From: Hydrogenimonas sp.
Lineage (GTDB): Bacteria; Campylobacterota; Campylobacteria; Campylobacterales; Hydrogenimonadaceae
Assembly: GCF_029933015.1 (NCBI RefSeq)
Contig: NZ_JAOZOZ010000005.1
Location: 1-27,401 of the forward strand
Length of the DNA stretch: 27,401 bases
Reading direction: 5' to 3'
The notes beneath the pieces were generated by a model. It was not told the DNA's origin. It was given only the letters and a program-made list of their open reading frames with translations, and searched no databases. This document shows positions 23,221-27,401 of this stretch, piece by piece. The position numbers and the translations under genes were made by a program. Numbering within the stretch: position 1 is the first letter of the stretch; every line of letters starts with the position of its first letter.

Positions 23221-25025
23221 AGATCAAACTTCTGCTTACCTTTTTCGTCGTGGTCTGGGCGGTTCTGCTCATGCGGATCTACCAGCTGACGATCAAGTCG
23301 AACACCTACTACGAGACACTGGCGAAGCAGAATATCGTCAAAAAAGAGTGGATACTGCCCGTCAGGGGAGAGATCCTCGATCGGCACGGCAAGCCGCTGG
23401 CCATCAACAAGATCGGTTTCAAGATCCTCGTGGATGCCCATCTGAGTCCGAAAAGGCGGATGCCGGAGCTGAAAAAAGCGCTGAACGACATCAAAAGGGA
23501 TTTCCCAGATATCAATACGACGAAACTGATCAGACGCTATCGGCGTATCGACTCTCCCTATCGGCACGATCCGATCGTCATCATCAAATTTCTTCCCTAC
23601 GAGCGGGTCCTTCCACACTATACCGAGCTATCGAGAAAACCGCACATCACCATCGAGCCGACGACCAAGCGCTACTATCCCTACGGGGATATGACGGCCC
23701 ATGTCATCGGATACGTCGGCAAGGCGAACGAGAGGGAGATGGCCCGCGACGAGATGGTCAAGCTGACGATGATCGCGGGAAAGAGCGGTCTGGAGAAGTA
23801 CTACAACAGATTTCTAGAAGGTGAACCGGGATACAAGAAGGTGAAAGTGAGCGCCTTCAACGAACAGATCGAAGTGCTGGAGACGGTTCCGCCCAAAGAG
23901 GATACGGACATCACCCTCCATCTGGATATGGAGCTTCAGGCTTTCATATCGGAGATGTTCCGCCAGGAGAAGAAGACGGGTGCGGTCATCGTCATGCGCA
24001 CCGACGGCGCCATCATCAGCGCAGGGAGCTATCCCGCCTACGATCCCAACGAATTCGTCAGCGGCATCAGCCGGGCAGAATGGAAACGGATCATCGAAAA
24101 CCTGAACCACCCCTTCACCAACAAACTGATTCACGGCCTCTATCCTCCCGGGTCGGTCATCAAACCGGGTGTGGCCCTGGCACTCGTCGATTCGAAGAAG
24201 GTCTCCCCCTACACGACATTCTACTGCAACGGTGCCATCGAGCTGGGAAAGAGCGTCAAACACAAGTTCCGGTGCTGGAAGACCACGGGACACGAACAGA
24301 CCGACATGATCAAGGGGATAAGGGAGAGCTGCGACGTCTACTTCTACAAAGGGAGTCTGCTCACGGGTATCAACAAGATCGCCGAAGAGCTCAGGAAGAT
24401 GGGGCTCGGGAGAAAGACCGGCATCGACCTGCCCAACGAATTCATCGGCGTCGTGCCCGACAAGATGTGGAAAATGAACAAATATGGCCAGCCCTGGTAC
24501 ATGGGTGAGACACTCAACGCCGCCATCGGCCAGGGTTACATGCTCGTGACGCCGATGCAGATCGCCCGGTATACGGCCCTGCTGGCGACGGGAAAACTCC
24601 CCAGACCCTATCTCGCCGCTTCGCTCGCCGGCAGAAGAGTGAAACCCGAAAAGGAAGATGTCCTGACTCTGCGGGAGAAGAGAGCGCTTCCGATCATACG
24701 CCGCGCCATGTACGAAGTGTGCAATCACCCCAAGGGGACCGCCTACTGGGCGCTGAAAGGGACCAAAATCAAGATCGCCGGAAAGACGGGTACGGCACAG
24801 GTGATCGGCATACCCCAGGAGGAGAAGAAGCGGATGAAAGAGGATGAGCTGGCCTATTACCACCGCTCACACGCCTGGCTCACCACCTACGGCCCCTACA
24901 GACATCCGCAGTACGTCGTGACGATTCTCGTCGAGCACGGGGGACACGGCGGCTCGGCCGCAGGGCCGATGGTCAAGAAGATCTATAACTGGCTTGTGGA
25001 GCACAGGTATATCAAAACCCGATAG
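23217..25025 (+). CDS. mrdA: Penicillin-binding protein 2 (elongasome transpeptidase)
   Basis: 602 residues. One N-terminal membrane helix (LLLTFFVVVWAVLLM), then the PBP dimerisation domain (WILPVRGEILDRHGKPLA; RYYPYGDMTAHVIGYVGK) and the transpeptidase domain. Catalytic motifs: SxxK at S313 (PPGSVIKPG), SCD at 371-373 (ESCDVYF) and KTG at 523-525 (AGKTGTAQV). It crosslinks peptidoglycan during lateral wall growth and works with RodA and MreCD. The start is TTG, overlapping the preceding stop, with GGAG 10 bases upstream. It is the last gene of the envelope operon and faces the exchanger gene. Confidence 0.96.
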   Translation: MKIKLLLTFFVVVWAVLLMRIYQLTIKSNTYYETLAKQNIVKKEWILPVRGEILDRHGKPLAINKIGFKILVDAHLSPKRRMPELKKALNDIKRDFPDINTTKLIRRYRRIDSPYRHDPIVIIKFLPYERVLPHYTELSRKPHITIEPTTKRYYPYGDMTAHVIGYVGKANEREMARDEMVKLTMIAGKSGLEKYYNRFLEGEPGYKKVKVSAFNEQIEVLETVPPKEDTDITLHLDMELQAFISEMFRQEKKTGAVIVMRTDGAIISAGSYPAYDPNEFVSGISRAEWKRIIENLNHPFTNKLIHGLYPPGSVIKPGVALALVDSKKVSPYTTFYCNGAIELGKSVKHKFRCWKTTGHEQTDMIKGIRESCDVYFYKGSLLTGINKIAEELRKMGLGRKTGIDLPNEFIGVVPDKMWKMNKYGQPWYMGETLNAAIGQGYMLVTPMQIARYTALLATGKLPRPYLAASLAGRRVKPEKEDVLTLREKRALPIIRRAMYEVCNHPKGTAYWALKGTKIKIAGKTGTAQVIGIPQEEKKRMKEDELAYYHRSHAWLTTYGPYRHPQYVVTILVEHGGHGGSAAGPMVKKIYNWLVEHRYIKTR

Positions 25026-25058
25026 AGGGTTCGAACGGGTGCTTCAAATCATGCTGAC

Positions 25059-25075
25059 CGAGGCCCGCATCCTCG
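25059..25075. terminator. Possible weak bidirectional terminator between mrdA and the exchanger gene
   Basis: Stem CGAGG / CCTCG with a 7-base loop in the 54-base gap between convergent stop codons. No T tract on either strand; only weak support. Confidence 0.3.
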
Positions 25076-25079
25076 ACAA

Positions 25080-26015
25080 TCAAAACTGCAAGGCGTGCTG
25101 CAGGAAGATCGCCATGACGATCAGAAGCATGACGCCGGCGGCTTTGGCGTAGAGTTTGTTGGCCGTGATGAAGACGAGCATGATCGTGACGCCGATCATC
25201 AGGAAGATGTCGAAGGAGCTGGCGGCGAGATCGATCGTCAGAGGCCGGGTCATGGCCGCCGATCCGAGGACGACGGAGGTGTTGGCCATGTTGGAGCCGA
25301 TGATGTTGCCGATGCTCATGTCGGCTTTTCCTTTTCTGGCCGCCTGGATGCTGACCACCAGTTCGGGAAGGCTGGTGCCGAAAGCGATCAGCAACAGACC
25401 GATGAGCCATTCGCTGACGCCGAAGTTTCTGGCGATGTTGCCGGCGCTCTCGATCGTGTAGTCGGCCCCCACGACGACGAGCAGGAAGCCGACGGCCAGA
25501 AGTCCCAGAGATCTGGGCCAGCCGAAGGGCTCTTTCTTCAGCTCTTCGTCGATCTCTCCGATCTGCTGCTCCTGGCTGTTGGACTGGATCAGGAAGAGGA
25601 GGTAGGCGCCCATCATCGCGAAAAGCAGGAATCCGTCGATACGGGAGAGGGTACCGTCGAGGATCATCAGCGGAAAGATGATGACGGGAAAGAGCAGCCA
25701 CGCGCTGTCTTTGAAAAAGAGATCCCGGTCCGGGGTGATCCTGGAAGCGACGAGAAAGACGAGACCCAACACCAAAGAGATGTTCATGATGTTCGAGCCC
25801 AGTACGTTGGCCACGGCCATGTCGCTCTGTCCTTTGAGGCTCGCGGCGATACTGGCCGCCATCTCAGGGAGGCTGGTGCCCAGCGCGACCAGTGTCGCAC
25901 CGATGATGAATTCGCTGATGTCGTAGTGCAGGGCGATCCGTTCCGACTCTCTGATGATGAAATCGGCCCCCCAGATCAGTGCGCCCATGCTGACGATAAA
26001 GACGATGAAATCCAT
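25080..26015 (-). CDS. Na+/Ca2+ exchanger-family membrane protein (YrbG-like)
   Basis: 311 residues, about ten membrane helices. The duplicated alpha repeats of the CaCA superfamily are clear: GATLVALGTSLPEMAASI (about 39-56) and LLLIAFGTSLPELVVSI near residue 200, each with the GTSLPE core, followed by VLGSNIMN and IIGSNMAN. It likely exports Ca2+ in exchange for Na+ or H+, though K+ dependence and direction are not known. The middle loop between the halves is acidic (IGEIDEELKKE). It begins 3 bases after the ybeY stop, so it is probably co-transcribed with ybeY. Confidence 0.93.
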   Translation of the reverse strand: MDFIVFIVSMGALIWGADFIIRESERIALHYDISEFIIGATLVALGTSLPEMAASIAASLKGQSDMAVANVLGSNIMNISLVLGLVFLVASRITPDRDLFFKDSAWLLFPVIIFPLMILDGTLSRIDGFLLFAMMGAYLLFLIQSNSQEQQIGEIDEELKKEPFGWPRSLGLLAVGFLLVVVGADYTIESAGNIARNFGVSEWLIGLLLIAFGTSLPELVVSIQAARKGKADMSIGNIIGSNMANTSVVLGSAAMTRPLTIDLAASSFDIFLMIGVTIMLVFITANKLYAKAAGVMLLIVMAIFLQHALQF

Positions 26016-26018
26016 GGA

Positions 26019-26447
26019 CTACGGCTCTTTCGTTTCGTTTCTGACGATGAGACTCTCGGGCAGGCCGAAACGGCGGATGATCTCCTCCTCTTTCTTGCGC
26101 ATCTGGCCACTGTCGGTTTCGTGATCGTAACCGAGCAGATGCAGTAGGCCGTGGATGAAGAGGAGGGCGATCTCGTCGTCGAGGGAATTGTGGTATTCGC
26201 TCGCCTTGTTTTTCGCGTATTCGACGCTGATGACGATCTCACCCAGCGGTGCGAAGGGAACTTTTTCGAGGGGAAAACTCAATACGTCCGTCGGTGCGTC
26301 GACACCCCGGTGCTCGCGGTTCATTTCGCGTATCGTCGCGTTGTCGGTGAAGATGAGCTCGATGTCGCGGTCGGTCAGTTCCGATGCGATCGTTTCGAGC
26401 AGATTGACGTTGGGCCGGTAGTCCGTTTCGTTGTTTATCTCTATCAT
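26019..26447 (-). CDS. ybeY: Endoribonuclease YbeY (rRNA maturation)
   Basis: 142 residues. The zinc motif H-G-x-L-H-L-x-G-Y-D-H is complete (H99, H103, H109), preceded by TDVLSFPL at 53-60. YbeY takes part in 16S rRNA 3' maturation and 70S quality control. The ATG at 26447 gives the natural length; a TTG 18 bases upstream would add MDKITT. There is no Shine-Dalgarno sequence before the ATG, but a TAAAAT box 8 bases upstream, so the mRNA may be leaderless. Next on the strand is the exchanger gene. Confidence 0.92.
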   Translation of the reverse strand: MIEINNETDYRPNVNLLETIASELTDRDIELIFTDNATIREMNREHRGVDAPTDVLSFPLEKVPFAPLGEIVISVEYAKNKASEYHNSLDDEIALLFIHGLLHLLGYDHETDSGQMRKKEEEIIRRFGLPESLIVRNETKEP

Positions 26448-26454
26448 GGTGGTG

Positions 26455-26460
26455 ATTTTA
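26455..26460 (-). promoter_or_regulatory. -10 box for ybeY
   Basis: TAAAAT in the minus-strand context TTTTTGGATAAAATCACC, closely resembling the pyrH promoter. The expected start site (about 7 bases downstream) falls at or next to the ATG. Confidence 0.5.
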
Positions 26461-26516
26461 TCCAAAAACGTCTGAAAAGGTCTTGGCTCTTTTGGAGATT
26501 GAAAGTCTATTCTGTG

Positions 26517-26522
26517 TAAAAT
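26517..26522 (+). promoter_or_regulatory. -10 box for queC
   Basis: TAAAAT with an extended TG (TGTAAAATCC), 35 bases before the queC ATG, in the divergent gap with ybeY (26448-26557). Confidence 0.45.
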
Positions 26523-26557
26523 CCGAAAAGTCTATTATCACGGAATACGGAGCGGGA

Positions 26558-27229
26558 ATGAAAAAAGCGGTGGTGATTTTGAGCGGGGGTATGGATTCGA
26601 CGACGGCGGCCTATATCGCGAAGGCGGAGGGTTACGAAATCGTCGCACTCCATTTCGACTACCGGCAGCGTACCCAGGAGAGGGAGCGCAGGGCCTTCGA
26701 AGCGATCTGCGAAGCGCTGCCGGCTTCGGAGAAATATGTCATCGATCTCCCCTTTTTCGAGCAGATCGGCGCTTCGGCATTGACGGACAGAAGTATCGAA
26801 GTGCCCACCGGAGGAATCGAAGAGGGGGTGCCGGTCACCTACGTGCCCTTTCGAAACGGGATCTTCCTGAGTATCGCCGCGGCGGTCGCCGAAAAGGAGG
26901 GGGCCGAAGCGCTCTTCATCGGTGTCGTGGAGGAAGACAGCAGCGGATATCCCGACTGCCGCGAAACTTTCATCGAAGCGATGCAAAGGGCGATCAATCT
27001 GGGAACGAAAGAGGAGACGCATATCGAAATCAGGATGCCCCTGGTACATCTGAAAAAGGAGGATATCGTCAAAAAAGCCCTGGAATACAACGTCCCGCTG
27101 GAGCTGACATGGAGCTGCTACCAGAACGAGGAGGAGGCGTGCGGCGTCTGCGACAGCTGCCGTCTGCGGCTCAAAGGCTTCGAAAAGGCGGGCATCGAGG
27201 ACAGAATCCCCTACAAAAAAGAGCGCTGA
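26558..27229 (+). CDS. queC: 7-cyano-7-deazaguanine (preQ0) synthase
   Basis: 223 residues. The ATP-PPase loop SGGMDS is at residues 9-14, and the zinc cysteines C187, C195, C198 and C201 are intact. QueC converts 7-carboxy-7-deazaguanine to preQ0, leading to queuosine in the tRNA anticodon. An in-frame stretch upstream to 26483 would cross the promoter, so the ATG at 26558 with GGAG just upstream is chosen. It overlaps the next gene's ATG by one base. Confidence 0.96.
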   Translation: MKKAVVILSGGMDSTTAAYIAKAEGYEIVALHFDYRQRTQERERRAFEAICEALPASEKYVIDLPFFEQIGASALTDRSIEVPTGGIEEGVPVTYVPFRNGIFLSIAAAVAEKEGAEALFIGVVEEDSSGYPDCRETFIEAMQRAINLGTKEETHIEIRMPLVHLKKEDIVKKALEYNVPLELTWSCYQNEEEACGVCDSCRLRLKGFEKAGIEDRIPYKKER

Positions 27230-27401
27230 TGCCCGCCGAAGAAGCCGATCTGAGTCCAGAAAACATCGAAAGGCTCCACCGGAAAATCCAGTCGCAACAA
27301 GACGACATCTATGCGTTCCTGATGCGGGAGTACCCAGACATCGCGGTGGAGGAGCGCCTGAAATATCTGGCCACGATCCTCAACGACTTTTTCGATGACT
27401 A
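27229..27401 (+). CDS. Start of an unidentified gene (runs to the window edge)
   Basis: 57 full codons, beginning MPAEEADLSPENIERLHRK and ending FFDD followed by TA, so the next codon is Tyr or a stop. The ATG overlaps the queC TGA by one base, a coupling that supports a real gene. The segment is acidic, with Glu-rich and Leu-rich stretches likely to be helical, and no signal peptide or membrane segment. I do not recognise the family. Confidence 0.6.
   Translation, partial: MPAEEADLSPENIERLHRKIQSQQDDIYAFLMREYPDIAVEERLKYLATILNDFFDD

Noticed and set aside
25095..26147. A 350-codon plus-strand frame opposite the exchanger and ybeY genes
   Set aside because: Strongly Asp/Glu/His-rich with no motif, and opposite two well-conserved genes; treated as an antisense shadow.

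Overview
The window is a gene-dense chromosomal segment (about 27.4 kb, GC-rich, nearly all coding) of a Campylobacterota (former Epsilonproteobacteria) member. Two gene orders support this from memory of known genomes: M23 peptidase-pyrH-rpoZ-spoT-tyrS-fabX-amidase matches Helicobacter and Campylobacter, and ppa / adk / aspS / nadK / recN / tatD / mltD / rlpA / kdsC / lptC / lptA / engB / small membrane protein / mrdA matches Campylobacter jejuni. The high GC suggests a free-living, probably vent-type genus such as Hydrogenimonas or Nitratifractor, but the genus is a guess. I see no rRNA, tRNA, CRISPR array, insertion sequence or prophage, and no gap over 300 bases lacks a gene.

Layout. (1) 1-7498, plus strand: the tail of an M23 peptidase, then pyrH, rpoZ, spoT (bifunctional Rsh), tyrS, fabX (usually mis-annotated as nitronate monooxygenase), a secreted cell-wall amidase and a META-domain lipoprotein. 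The amidase appears to start at an AUA codon. (2) 7530-8048, minus: ppa, with a hairpin between it and the convergent lipoprotein gene. (3) 8122-10584, plus: methyltransferase, truC, HAD phosphatase and a small membrane protein, tightly overlapped. A perfect inverted repeat lies in the divergent ppa/methyltransferase promoter region. (4) 10619-14286, minus: aspS, an orphan feoA-domain gene, adk, a CinA/MoaB-like gene and a DUF503 gene. (5) 14458-17647, plus: nadK, recN, tatD, behind a leader with three predicted hairpins and divergent from aspS. (6) 17680-25025, plus: a ten-gene, fully overlapped block: mltD, rlpA, hisB, kdsC, lptC, lptA, engB, a short N-acetylglutamate-synthase-like GNAT, a MreD-like membrane protein and mrdA (PBP2). 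(7) 25080-26447, minus: a Na+/Ca2+ exchanger-family protein and ybeY. (8) 26558-27401, plus: queC and the start of an unidentified gene.

Together the genes cover cell-wall remodelling (M23 peptidase, amidase, MltD, RlpA, PBP2), lipopolysaccharide precursor synthesis and transport (KdsC, LptC, LptA), membrane lipid desaturation (FabX), translation (TyrS, AspS, TruC, QueC, YbeY, EngB), the stringent response, and nucleotide and NADP supply. Most of this is conserved housekeeping. The points worth a second look are the AUA start, the FabX reassignment, AspRS residues suggesting a non-discriminating enzyme, the strong excess of GTG/TTG starts in the envelope block, structured leaders at nadK, aspS and the CinA-like gene, a probably leaderless ybeY, and several small uncharacterised genes. 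I found no convincing wholly new system.
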